From contig QHBM01000037.1 in the NCBI GenBank assembly GCA_003244145.1, positions 56,507 to 120,506 of the forward strand: a stretch of DNA of 64,000 bases. Direction: 5' to 3'. The position numbers were made by a program, and so were the translations under genes. This DNA comes from Chthoniobacterales bacterium (GTDB taxonomy: Bacteria; Verrucomicrobiota; Verrucomicrobiia; Chthoniobacterales; UBA10450). The notes beneath the pieces were generated by a model. That model worked only from the letters and a program-made list of their open reading frames with translations. It had not been told where the DNA came from and made no database searches. Shown here in pieces: positions 34,592 to 42,468 of this stretch. Position 1 is the stretch's first letter. Every line of letters starts with the position of its first letter.

Positions 34592-35236
34592 CTACGAGCG
34601 AATCCCCATTTCCGAAGAACTCGGACGCGCCGATCTGTTTTCCGCGCGCCGCCGACTCCGGTGCCATTTCGCATGCAGACACCGCACGCCGACGAGCGTC
34701 AGGAGCGTCGCGCCACACAACCACGTTGAGGCTTCCGGCACTGGCCCCATCGAAGTCGTCTCGGCATCGGCAGCGACATAGGCGGGAGAGTTCGTCAGTG
34801 CGCTCATGCCGAAAGTCGTCGCGGCGAGGGATCGGTAGAGATTGGCATTGGAGGCGTTGAAATTGGAAAACCGGCTGAAGCCTCGCAAAATATAGGTCTC
34901 TGGAGATGGCACAACAGGATTGGACGCGGCGAGATCAGGATCGTTTTCCTTAGCCTTTGCCAATTCCGATCGAGCGACGGCGGCCTGCGCGACCGCAAGC
35001 GTTCGTGTGGCGATTTCTTCGCCCGGTAGATCCAGCGGCACGGCGCGCGCGGAATAGACCGGCACATTCTCCGGTGAGGCGGCCGCGAATTGTGGTCCCT
35101 GTGTCCTGCTAAAGCTGGAGTAGGCCAGAAAAAGAGCCCCGCCGAATCCGATCACAGCGAAAGCTAAAATCGCAGACAAGGGCAGGCGTGGAACCGCATT
35201 TCGCGCAGCACGGAGATGTTCGGGAACGATGGCCAT
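34592..35236 (-). CDS. Membrane-anchored protein with PEP-CTERM-like tail
   Basis: 214-residue protein with an N-terminal membrane helix (LSAILAFAVIGFGGALFLAY), an extracytoplasmic region of about 125 residues, and a C-terminus VPEASTWLCGATLLTLVG followed by a basic stretch (HRSRRR). That is the PEP-CTERM layout (VPEP/VPEA, helix, Arg cluster) used for exosortase-mediated sorting in Verrucomicrobia. An N-terminal anchor together with a PEP-CTERM tail is somewhat unusual, and about 20 residues follow the Arg cluster. Start ATG 35236 chosen over TTG 35251. Function unknown. Confidence 0.6.
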   Translation of the reverse strand: MAIVPEHLRAARNAVPRLPLSAILAFAVIGFGGALFLAYSSFSRTQGPQFAAASPENVPVYSARAVPLDLPGEEIATRTLAVAQAAVARSELAKAKENDPDLAASNPVVPSPETYILRGFSRFSNFNASNANLYRSLAATTFGMSALTNSPAYVAADAETTSMGPVPEASTWLCGATLLTLVGVRCLHAKWHRSRRRAENRSARPSSSEMGIRS

Positions 35237-35378
35237 ATCCGGTTTTCCCAATCCGGCAGGAGGCTCGACTTCTGCCGGTTCGGGTATTCCAAAAGAGCAG
35301 AAATTGTTCCGGAGAAAGCGCGGCGCTGAGAAAGAATAAAACGCTGCGTGATGCGGGATCGCGCCTCGCTGACGCGAC

Positions 35379-35957
35379 CTATTGGTCGGGCGCGATGACG
35401 TCGCGATGGCGCCAGGCGTACCGAAGCCCGGAGTAAACCGTGAACGCTACCGCGATCCAGACCAGCACCGGTCCGCCCCGATACCACGCGCGGGACCACC
35501 AGGCGGTCTCATCGCCGGCGTATCCCAATTCTCGCGCGGAGAGCAGGCCCAGAAAGAAAACGACGGTAATGATCTGCCACGAAGTCTTGTGTTTACCGAG
35601 ACGTTCCGCCGGCAGCACCTGGCCGCGGGCGCTCGCCATCAAACGCAGTCCGGTAATCAAAAAATCGCGCGCGACCACGGTGGTCGCCGCCCAGGCGGGA
35701 ATTGCCTTAAGGGGCACGAGCGAAATAAACGCGGACGCCATCATGATTTTATCCACCAACGGATCCATCAGCTTGCCAAAATTCGTGACCGATCCGTAGC
35801 GCCGCGCAATTTCGCCATCGAGAAAGTCCGTCGCGCCCGCCAAAATAAAAATGACGAGCGCACCCGTCCGCGCGTAGGCCCAATCGCAGTTAAGCGTCGC
35901 GACGAAGAGAAACGTCAGGATCAGCCGGCCGATGGTAAGACGATTCGCCCAGTTCAT
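35379..35957 (-). CDS. pgsA: CDP-diacylglycerol-glycerol-3-phosphate 3-phosphatidyltransferase
   Basis: 192-residue CDP-alcohol phosphatidyltransferase with the family motif: Asp44, Asp47-Gly48, Ala51-Arg52, Gly61, Asp65 and Asp69 within ATDFLDGEIARRYGSVTNFG and KLMDPLVDK. Catalyses the committed step of phosphatidylglycerol synthesis in the membrane; about five hydrophobic segments are visible. The N-terminus NWANRLTIGRLILT is typical of PgsA. Starts inside the moaE stop (ATGA overlap). Confidence 0.93.
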   Translation of the reverse strand: MNWANRLTIGRLILTFLFVATLNCDWAYARTGALVIFILAGATDFLDGEIARRYGSVTNFGKLMDPLVDKIMMASAFISLVPLKAIPAWAATTVVARDFLITGLRLMASARGQVLPAERLGKHKTSWQIITVVFFLGLLSARELGYAGDETAWWSRAWYRGGPVLVWIAVAFTVYSGLRYAWRHRDVIAPDQ

Positions 35958-36397
35958 GCGAGAGCGGCCGAAGATTTTGTGCGCGAAGCGATCTCTCCAG
36001 TCTTTGCTTCCTTAAACACCGGATGTTTCCAAATCGGTACGACGCGTTTGAGTTCGTCCATGATCCATTGGCTCGCGGCGAACGCAGCCGCGCGGTGCCC
36101 GCTCGTGACCCGGATGATCACCGACGGTTCCGCGGCCGGGACCAATCCGATCCGATGCCGGATAAAAATCTTTCTCACAGAGAACTTCCCCAAAGATTTC
36201 TCAGCGATGACTCGCATTTGATGTTCCGCCATGGAGGGGTGCGCTTCGTATTCGATCCCGGCGATTTCCCGCCCGCCCTCGGTTGAACGGACCACGCCCC
36301 AAAAATCCACGACCGCTCCAGCTTCGGAATCGCCATCGCGCTCGGGGAACCCGAGCGGCGCTTGTGTTAGTGAAACTTCGCAAACGGAAATTGCCAT
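35954..36397 (-). CDS. moaE: Molybdopterin synthase catalytic subunit
   Basis: 147-residue MoaE: GAVVDFWGVVRSTEGG, ALGY-like EIAGIEYEAHPSMAE, HRIGLVPAAEPSVIIRV and the catalytic region DELKRVVPIWKHPVF with Lys117 and Lys124. Converts precursor Z to molybdopterin using the thiocarboxylated MoaD. No moaD or other moa gene is in the window. Coupled by ATGA to pgsA. Confidence 0.93.
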   Translation of the reverse strand: MAISVCEVSLTQAPLGFPERDGDSEAGAVVDFWGVVRSTEGGREIAGIEYEAHPSMAEHQMRVIAEKSLGKFSVRKIFIRHRIGLVPAAEPSVIIRVTSGHRAAAFAASQWIMDELKRVVPIWKHPVFKEAKTGEIASRTKSSAALA

Positions 36398-36461
36398 GCG
36401 ATATTAGAACCAGATAGAGTGTGCCACCGCCGATTCCGGCGTGACCAAGGAGATACTCAAA

Positions 36462-37940
36462 ATGAGCACGAATCAATGTGATATCGGACTGATCGGCCTC
36501 GCTGTCATGGGGGAAAACCTCGTCCTTAACATGGAGTCGAAGGGATTTACCGTGGCTGTGTTTAATCGCACGACCGAAGTGACCGACAAATTTGCGGCCG
36601 GAAAAGCGAAGGGGAAAAATATTGTCCCGGCCCACACGATGGAGGAATTCGTCGGTGCGTTGAAGCGTCCGCGCAAGGCGATGATCATGGTGAAAGCCGG
36701 CGCGCCCGTGGACGCGGTCATCAATCAGCTCGTTCCGCTCCTCGAAAAAGGCGACGTGATTATCGACGGGGGAAATTCGCTTTTCACCGACACGCAGCGG
36801 CGCTGCAAGGATTTGGAGGGACGCGGTCTGCATTTTGTCGGCTGCGGAGTTTCGGGCGGAGAAGAAGGCGCACTCAAGGGCCCGTCGCTGATGCCAGGAG
36901 GTTCGCGCGAATCATGGGAAATTATCAAACCGATCTTCACGAAGATCGCGGCGATCGTCGATGGCGAACCTTGTTGCCGTTACATGGGGCCGGATGGCGC
37001 CGGCCATTACGTGAAGATGGTGCACAACGGGATCGAGTACGGCGACATGCAGCTCATCTGCGAAGCCTACGCCATCTTGAAAGACGTGATCGGCCTCGAG
37101 GCGAAAGAGCTGGCCGGTATTTTTGAGGAGTGGAACAAGGGCGATCTCGATAGTTACCTCATTCAGATCACGTCGCAGATTTTCCGGAAGATCGATCCGG
37201 ACACCGGCAAACCGCTCGTTGATGTGATCCTCGACAAGGCCGGGCAAAAAGGCACCGGCTTGTGGACCTTGCAGTCGGCGCTCAGCCAATCTGTTGTGAT
37301 CTCCACGATCAACGCGGCGGTCGAAGCGCGCGTTATTTCGTCGAGAAAAGACGAGCGAGTCGCCGCTTCGAAGATTCTGCCGCAGCCGAAGGTCCTGAAG
37401 TTTACCGGGAATCGCGACGATCTAATCACCGCTGTGCGCGACGCGCTGTACGCTTCGAAGATTGTCTCTTACGCACAAGGCATGGAGCTGCTGGGGGCGG
37501 CCAGCGCCGGGTCGCATTGGGATTTGAACTTCGGCGACATCGCCACGATCTGGCGCGGCGGCTGCATCATTCGCGCGAAATTTTTGAATCGGATCAAGGA
37601 AGCGTACGAACGCGATGCCAAGCTCCACAACTTGCTCCTCGACCAATATTTCACTGACATCATCGGGCGAACCCAGGATAACTGGCGGGTCGCCGTCGCG
37701 GCCGCGGTGAAACATGGCGTCGCCGTTCCGGCCTTCAGCGCGTCGCTCGGTTACTTCGATAGCTATCGTTCGGCGCGTCTGCCTTCCAACCTCCTCCAAT
37801 CCCAGCGCGATTTCTTCGGCGCGCACACCTACGAACGCATCGACAAACCGGGCGTCTTCCACACCGAGTGGATGGAATCGGATCACACGTCGACCGAAAA
37901 AGCGGCGCAACCGAAAGAGCAATCACGCGCGGCTGAATAA
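36462..37940 (+). CDS. gnd: 6-phosphogluconate dehydrogenase, decarboxylating
   Basis: 492-residue oxidative pentose-phosphate enzyme producing ribulose 5-phosphate, CO2 and NADPH. NADP-binding loop IGLAVMGENLVLNM, KGDVIIDGGNSLFTDT, VGCGVSGGEEGALKGPSLMP, catalytic KMVHNGIEYGDMQLI, and the C-terminal SLGYFDSYRSARLPSNLLQ. Start at ATG 36462 with a clear AAGGAGA ribosome-binding site eight bases upstream; the frame begins seven codons earlier. Ends in a short basic/polar tail. The FmdB-like gene follows 9 bp later. Confidence 0.97.
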   Translation: MSTNQCDIGLIGLAVMGENLVLNMESKGFTVAVFNRTTEVTDKFAAGKAKGKNIVPAHTMEEFVGALKRPRKAMIMVKAGAPVDAVINQLVPLLEKGDVIIDGGNSLFTDTQRRCKDLEGRGLHFVGCGVSGGEEGALKGPSLMPGGSRESWEIIKPIFTKIAAIVDGEPCCRYMGPDGAGHYVKMVHNGIEYGDMQLICEAYAILKDVIGLEAKELAGIFEEWNKGDLDSYLIQITSQIFRKIDPDTGKPLVDVILDKAGQKGTGLWTLQSALSQSVVISTINAAVEARVISSRKDERVAASKILPQPKVLKFTGNRDDLITAVRDALYASKIVSYAQGMELLGAASAGSHWDLNFGDIATIWRGGCIIRAKFLNRIKEAYERDAKLHNLLLDQYFTDIIGRTQDNWRVAVAAAVKHGVAVPAFSASLGYFDSYRSARLPSNLLQSQRDFFGAHTYERIDKPGVFHTEWMESDHTSTEKAAQPKEQSRAAE

Positions 37941-37949
37941 GGAATCGCG

Positions 37950-38171
37950 ATGCCGATTTACGTTTACGAAACGACCGATCCGACGAAACCGGTGCGCCGC
38001 TTTGAAGTGAAGCAGAGCATGAAGGACGAACCGTTGCGCGTGGATCCGAAAACCGGTGAAGCCGTGCGCCGCGTGATTTCTGGCGGATATGGCGTGCACG
38101 TTCCCGGGGGCTCGACGGGGCCCTCAGTCGGTTCAGTCGGTTCGCACGGCTCCGGGTGCGGGTGCTGTTGA
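37950..38171 (+). CDS. FmdB-like small protein with CGCC tail
   Basis: 73-residue protein that starts like FmdB-family zinc-ribbon regulators (MPIYVYETTDP) and has the FEVKQSMKDEPL and EAVRRVISGGYG segments of that family. It lacks the N-terminal CxxC of a standard ribbon; instead it ends GSHGSGCGCC, a Gly/Ser/Cys tail. Nine bases after gnd, probably co-transcribed. Possible metal-binding protein; function unknown. Confidence 0.7.
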   Translation: MPIYVYETTDPTKPVRRFEVKQSMKDEPLRVDPKTGEAVRRVISGGYGVHVPGGSTGPSVGSVGSHGSGCGCC

Positions 38172-38177
38172 GCCGAC

Positions 38178-41100
38178 TCAATGAAAATCATGCGACTCGC
38201 TTCCGACGAGCTGGTCGTGCGCGAGCGGCCTGATCTCCCGCGCCTTGATCAGCACCACGTTGTCGGAATTTTGCACGACTCCTTCGATGACGAGAAACGG
38301 TTCTTCTGTAATCAAGAGCCGCATTCGCTCGAATAAATCCGGCGTAACGATTGCGTTCGCGACCCCGGTCTCGTCCTCGAGGCTGATGAAAACGAAACCC
38401 TTCGCGGTGCCGGGACGTTGCCGGCAAATCACGTTGCCCGCAATCTGCACGGTGGCGCCATGTCGCGCAGAGGCGAGATCGCTGGCGCGCCAGATGTTCG
38501 GTAACTGATCGCGCAGCAACTTCATCGGATGCGGACCGGTCGTTAGGTTCATCGCGTCGTAATCGGCTTTCACGCGCTCTGGCAATGTCATCGGCAGGAG
38601 TGGCGATTCCGGCTCTATCTGGGGAGCGCACGCTTGCAGCGTGCTGGCGACAACGTCTCGTTGTCGCGAACTTTTAAAAGATTGTTTCGGCAGAATGCCG
38701 AAACCAGCACGCTGCCAGCGTGCGCTCCCCAGAAGATCGTCATGGATCGTCTCTTCCACGCGCCACATCGCGGCACGCCGATGCTCCGCAAAACAATTCA
38801 ACGCCCCAAGTTCCGCCAGCGTCCGCAGTTCCTCTTTCGTTAACTCCACCCGCTGTTTGAAATCATCGAGCGATACAAACTCCGTACGCGCCCGCTCTTC
38901 GACCACCTTCTCGCCATGCTCTTGGCGCAAACCATTCACTACACATAATCCCAATCGCATCGTGTCGTCCGCAACCACGGTGCAACGCCAACCGGATTCC
39001 ATCACACAGACCGGCAGAATCCGCAGCCCGTGTCGCTGTGCATCCTGCACAATCGTGGCCGGCGTATAGAAACCCATCGGCTGATTGTTCAGCAAGCTGG
39101 CGTAAAACTCCGGCGCGCGATGCAATTTCAAATAAGCGCTCCCGTAGGCCAGAATCGCGAAACTGATCGCGTGCGATTCCGGAAATCCGTAGAGCGCGAA
39201 CGACGAGATCGCCTGCAGGATCTTCTCGATCACCTCCGGCGCGACCTTGTTCCGCGCCATCCCGGCCCGCAATTTCACGCTCACTTTTTCCATCCGTTCC
39301 TGCGAGCGATGGAAACTGAGCGCACGCCGCAATTCTTCCGCTTCGTTCCCGGAAAAATCCGCCATGATCATCGCGATCTTCAGCATCTGTTCCTGGAACA
39401 ACGGAACGCCGAGGGTACGGCCGAGTACTGGTTCCAATCGCGGATCGAAGTAAGTGACTTTTTCGCGCCCGGCCCGGCGCGCGAGATATGGATGCACCAT
39501 GTCCCCCTGGATCGGGCCCGGCCGGATGATCGCCACTTCGATCACGACGTCGTAAAAACATTTGGGCTGCATCCGCGGCAACGTCGCCATCTGGGCGCGG
39601 CTCTCGATTTGAAACACGCCGATCGTGTCCGCCTTCTGCATCATCTCGTAGGTGGGCGCGTCATCGGTCGGGATATGCGCGAGATCGAGCGGGCGTCCGC
39701 GTTCGCGGCAAAGCTCAAACGCATCCTGCATCACCGACATCATCCCGAGCCCGAGCAGGTCGACTTTCACGATGCCTAGATCTTCGCAATCGTCCTTGTC
39801 CCATTGCGCAACGACGCGGCCAGGCATGGAAGCATTTTCCAGAGGCACGAAGGAACTCAGCTTACCCTGGCAAATAATCATGCCTCCCGAGTGCTGGCCG
39901 AGGTGGCGCGGCAATCCGTAAATCGCCTGATACAATGAGATGAAGGCCGGCATGCGTGGATGCGAATGCGGCAAACCGGCCTGCTCGATTTGCGCGGTGA
40001 GCTCGAGCGTGTGTGGAAAATCGCCATGCGCGAAAAGATGCGAGAAGCGATCCAGGATATTCTCGGAGAAGTTCAGGGCCTTGCCGATTTCGCGCGCGGC
40101 ACTTCGTCCGCGATAAGTGATGACGTTCGCGGTCATGGCTGCGCCATGTTTGCCGTAACGCCGATAAACTTCCTGGATGACGCTTTCGCGGCGATCGCCG
40201 CTCGGCAGATCGAGATCGATATCGGGCCAGCCTTTGCGGCTCTCGCTCAGAAACCGCTCGAAAACAAGATGGTTGCTGACCGGATCTACCGGCGTGATTC
40301 CGAGACAATAACAAACGGCGCTGTTCGCGGCGCTCCCGCGGCCTTGCACCATGACGTTGTGTTCGCGGCAGAAATTAATGATGTCCCAAACGATCAAAAA
40401 ATATCCGGAGAACCCGAGCCGTTGGATCAGGCTGAGTTCCTCCTCGATCTTTTCTTTCACCGCGGTGCTGATGGCGCCGTAACGCTGCTGCGCGCCGAAA
40501 AGCGTGATCGTGCGCAGGAACGAATTCATGTCGTGCCCATCCGGGACCGGGAAGGCGGGAAATTCGTAGCCGATATTTTCCAGGGAAAATTCGAGCCGAT
40601 CGGCGAGGCGCGCGGTGTTGTCGATGGCGTCGAGGCGATCGTGAAACAGCGCGCGCATTTCCGCATCGCTTTTCAGATGCCGCTCGGCGTTTCGAGTCAG
40701 GAGCGTGCCAGCGGCATCGAGATGGGTGTGCTCGCGGATGCAGGTAAAGACATCGAGCGCCTGCCGCCCACGAGGCTTCGCGTGCCGGACGCCATTCGTC
40801 GCGATAACCGGCAGGCGATGCTGTTCCGCCAGATCGCAGAGTTGTTGATTGGTCCGATCTTCGCCACGCAAAAAATGGCGCTGGATTTCGACGAAAACAT
40901 TTTCGCGCCCAAAGACGTCGATCAGAAATAGCGCACGTTCGGCAGAACTCTGGGGAGCGCACGCTTGCAGCGTGCTGGCGACGACGTCTCGTCGTCGCGA
41001 ACTTTTTCTCCGCGATAAAAGAGAGCTTTTCGCGAGTGACCTACCGCCGGTTCGGGAAGTTCGTTTCGGCAGAATGCCGAAACCAGCACGCGAGACGCGT

Positions 41101-41483
41101 GCGCTCCCCAGATCAGAAAATAACGCGACCAAACCCTCCGCGTATTGCGCCAGCTCGTTCCACTGCATGGCGCACTCGCCTTTCGCGCTGCGGAGATGCG
41201 CCTGCGTAAGCAACGCGCACAAATTCGCGTAGCCCGTCCGGTTCTGCACGAGCACGGGCAACATCGCGCCATCTTCCATGCTCAATTCCGCGCCAACAAT
41301 GGGCCGAACATTTTGCTCGCGCGCGGCCACGGAAAACCGTTGCGCGCCATAAACGCCGTTGCGATCGAGTAACGCCATCGCCGGCATTTCCAGTTCGCCG
41401 GCGGTTTCGGCTAGTTGTTCCGGAAAAGAAGCGCCGCGAAGAAAGCTAAACGCGCTGCACGCATGTAACTCGACGTAAGACAT
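38178..41483 (-). CDS. dnaE2: Error-prone DNA polymerase (C-family) with two in-frame repeat-encoded insertions
   Basis: 1101-residue DnaE2, the polymerase of the ImuA-ImuB-DnaE2 translesion mutasome. PHP domain at the N-terminus (YVELHACSAFSFLRGASF, MALLDRNGVYGAQRF). Palm with the catalytic PDIDLD at about residues 419-425. The finger region carries RAQMATLPRMQPKCFYDVV, then GFPESHAISFAILAYGSA. An OB fold lies near the C-terminus (AKGFVFISLEDETGVANAIV). Two segments, about residues 125-178 and 918-955, are translated palindromic repeats, both reading AGFGILPK and DVVASTLQACAPQ. Without them the length is near 1010, close to the family norm. Follows the imuB C-terminal pieces by 12 bp. Function depends on whether the insertions are tolerated. 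Confidence 0.93.
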   Translation of the reverse strand: MSYVELHACSAFSFLRGASFPEQLAETAGELEMPAMALLDRNGVYGAQRFSVAAREQNVRPIVGAELSMEDGAMLPVLVQNRTGYANLCALLTQAHLRSAKGECAMQWNELAQYAEGLVALFSDLGSARVSRAGFGILPKRTSRTGGRSLAKSSLLSRRKSSRRRDVVASTLQACAPQSSAERALFLIDVFGRENVFVEIQRHFLRGEDRTNQQLCDLAEQHRLPVIATNGVRHAKPRGRQALDVFTCIREHTHLDAAGTLLTRNAERHLKSDAEMRALFHDRLDAIDNTARLADRLEFSLENIGYEFPAFPVPDGHDMNSFLRTITLFGAQQRYGAISTAVKEKIEEELSLIQRLGFSGYFLIVWDIINFCREHNVMVQGRGSAANSAVCYCLGITPVDPVSNHLVFERFLSESRKGWPDIDLDLPSGDRRESVIQEVYRRYGKHGAAMTANVITYRGRSAAREIGKALNFSENILDRFSHLFAHGDFPHTLELTAQIEQAGLPHSHPRMPAFISLYQAIYGLPRHLGQHSGGMIICQGKLSSFVPLENASMPGRVVAQWDKDDCEDLGIVKVDLLGLGMMSVMQDAFELCRERGRPLDLAHIPTDDAPTYEMMQKADTIGVFQIESRAQMATLPRMQPKCFYDVVIEVAIIRPGPIQGDMVHPYLARRAGREKVTYFDPRLEPVLGRTLGVPLFQEQMLKIAMIMADFSGNEAEELRRALSFHRSQERMEKVSVKLRAGMARNKVAPEVIEKILQAISSFALYGFPESHAISFAILAYGSAYLKLHRAPEFYASLLNNQPMGFYTPATIVQDAQRHGLRILPVCVMESGWRCTVVADDTMRLGLCVVNGLRQEHGEKVVEERARTEFVSLDDFKQRVELTKEELRTLAELGALNCFAEHRRAAMWRVEETIHDDLLGSARWQRAGFGILPKQSFKSSRQRDVVASTLQACAPQIEPESPLLPMTLPERVKADYDAMNLTTGPHPMKLLRDQLPNIWRASDLASARHGATVQIAGNVICRQRPGTAKGFVFISLEDETGVANAIVTPDLFERMRLLITEEPFLVIEGVVQNSDNVVLIKAREIRPLAHDQLVGSESHDFH
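38620..38730. repeat. Palindromic element inside dnaE2 (copy 1, 111 bp)
   Basis: Terminal inverted repeats of 28 bp (38620-38647 and 38703-38730, one mismatch), beginning TGGGGAGCGCACGC. Two internal hairpins: CGACAACG/CGTTGTCG and TTTCGGCA/TGCCGAAA. Length 111 is a multiple of three and the dnaE2 frame is open through it. Confidence 0.9.
40951..41110. repeat. Palindromic element inside dnaE2 (copy 2, 160 bp)
   Basis: Same termini (TGGGGAGCGCACGC ... GCGTGCGCTCCCCA) and the same two internal hairpins as the copy at 38620-38730, in the same orientation, with about 50 extra bases between them. Read in the same frame by dnaE2, giving the same AGFGILPK and DVVASTLQACAPQ peptides. Confidence 0.9.
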
Positions 41484-41495
41484 ACGCGCGGGCTT

Positions 41496-41765
41496 CTAAT
41501 CATAGACTCCGTCGAGTTCCCATCGACCGCCGCTGGCGTGGCATTGGCAGAGCGCGCCGTTCTCCAGCTCGAGATCCCACTCGGCGCGGTCCCACGCTTT
41601 TTCGTCCCACCAATTTCCCGAGGCGCGATACGGACCTTTCCGCGCTTTCACTTCTCCCTGAATTTTCGCGCTGCGCAGATGCGCCGGTTTGTTTTTGCTC
41701 AGCGACATCGAAGCCGGTGCGGGCGCGCGAAATCGCCGCAACGCACAAGCCGGCAGCGGCGGCAC
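41496..41765 (-). CDS. imuB: ImuB C-terminal (DUF6504-type) fragment, after in-frame stop
   Basis: 89 codons matching the extreme C-terminus of ImuB: PPLPACALRRFRAPAPA, then HLRSAKIQGEVKARKGPYR, ASGNWWDEKAWDRAEWDLEL and the final WELDGVYD. It continues the reading frame of the preceding fragment directly: TAA at 41768-41766 is followed by GTG at 41765. It may be translated by reinitiation at that GTG, by readthrough, or not at all; a single base change or sequencing error would join the two. The dnaE2 ATG is 12 bp downstream of its stop. Confidence 0.75.
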   Translation of the reverse strand: MPPLPACALRRFRAPAPASMSLSKNKPAHLRSAKIQGEVKARKGPYRASGNWWDEKAWDRAEWDLELENGALCQCHASGGRWELDGVYD

Positions 41766-42467
41766 TTAGCCCGCCGTTTTTTGCAACTGCCAGGAGAATG
41801 GCTCCATCCGGAATGCATCGGGCCGATGCGTGTCTTCCAGGACCGGGCTGCCCACCCGATCGGCGCCGAGCAAACCGGTCAGGCGCGCGAGCGTCTCGGA
41901 AAGGCGGGCCGGATCGCGCAGCGCGGTTTCAAAAAGATGGAAGTGTTGAAAGGCCGGCTTCGTTGCCTCGGCCTTGAGCGCGACGGCAAGAATTGGAGCG
42001 ACGGAGGTAAAATTTTCAAGATGCGTGTGCAGCATCCGGAAGAGGACTTCGACCTGATTGGTCGGCTCCGGGATTTTGAATTGATGTTCGTACGAGCGCT
42101 TGTCGCTGAAGAAAATTTGCAATTGCAGTTCGCTGGCGACGAGATAAAGCGCGTCGAGCCGGAGCGCGAGTTGCTGGAGAAACCGGCGGAGCATAAAGAG
42201 GAGCGGCTCGGCGGTTTCGATTTCGTTTTCGAACTCGAAGGCTTCCTCGAAAGATTCCGGCACGGCAACGAGCTTAAGCAGTCGCGTGGTTTTTCCGGAC
42301 GCGCGTTCCCAAAGCTCAAGACCGATCGGTCCCAGTCGCGCACCGACGTCCTGCTTTTCCAAAGCCGCGAACTGGCCCACGGTGTGAATCCCCCAACCAT
42401 GCAAAATCCCCAGGATACGAGCGATCGCCGCTTCGCGCTCTTTCGCTGCCATGGCCGACCCGCTCAT
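41766..42467 (-). CDS. imuB: ImuB middle/C-terminal fragment (HhH/thumb and little-finger part)
   Basis: 233-residue protein equal to the second half of the inactive Y-family polymerase ImuB: ILGILHGWGIHTVGQFAALE (HhH/thumb), the EEAFEFENEIETAEPLLFML hinge, RRFLQQLALRLDALYLVAS and the little-finger region ending DAFRMEPFSWQ. The N-terminal palm/finger part is missing here but occurs on the other strand at 52703-53221. The start ATG 42467 is two bases beyond the stop of the upstream repeat-protein gene, so expression probably depends on that gene. Ends at an in-frame TAA before the DUF6504 piece. Might act as a split protein with the N-terminal part, or be debris. Confidence 0.85.
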   Translation of the reverse strand: MSGSAMAAKEREAAIARILGILHGWGIHTVGQFAALEKQDVGARLGPIGLELWERASGKTTRLLKLVAVPESFEEAFEFENEIETAEPLLFMLRRFLQQLALRLDALYLVASELQLQIFFSDKRSYEHQFKIPEPTNQVEVLFRMLHTHLENFTSVAPILAVALKAEATKPAFQHFHLFETALRDPARLSETLARLTGLLGADRVGSPVLEDTHRPDAFRMEPFSWQLQKTAG

Positions 42468-42468
42468 A

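Noticed and set aside
38620..41110. Insertion sequences inside dnaE2
   Set aside because: Elements are only 111-160 bp, contain no transposase, and keep the reading frame, so they are REP/MITE-like rather than IS copies.
41763..41768. Programmed frameshift in imuB
   Set aside because: The two parts are in the same frame and there is no slippery heptamer; it is an in-frame stop, not a shift.
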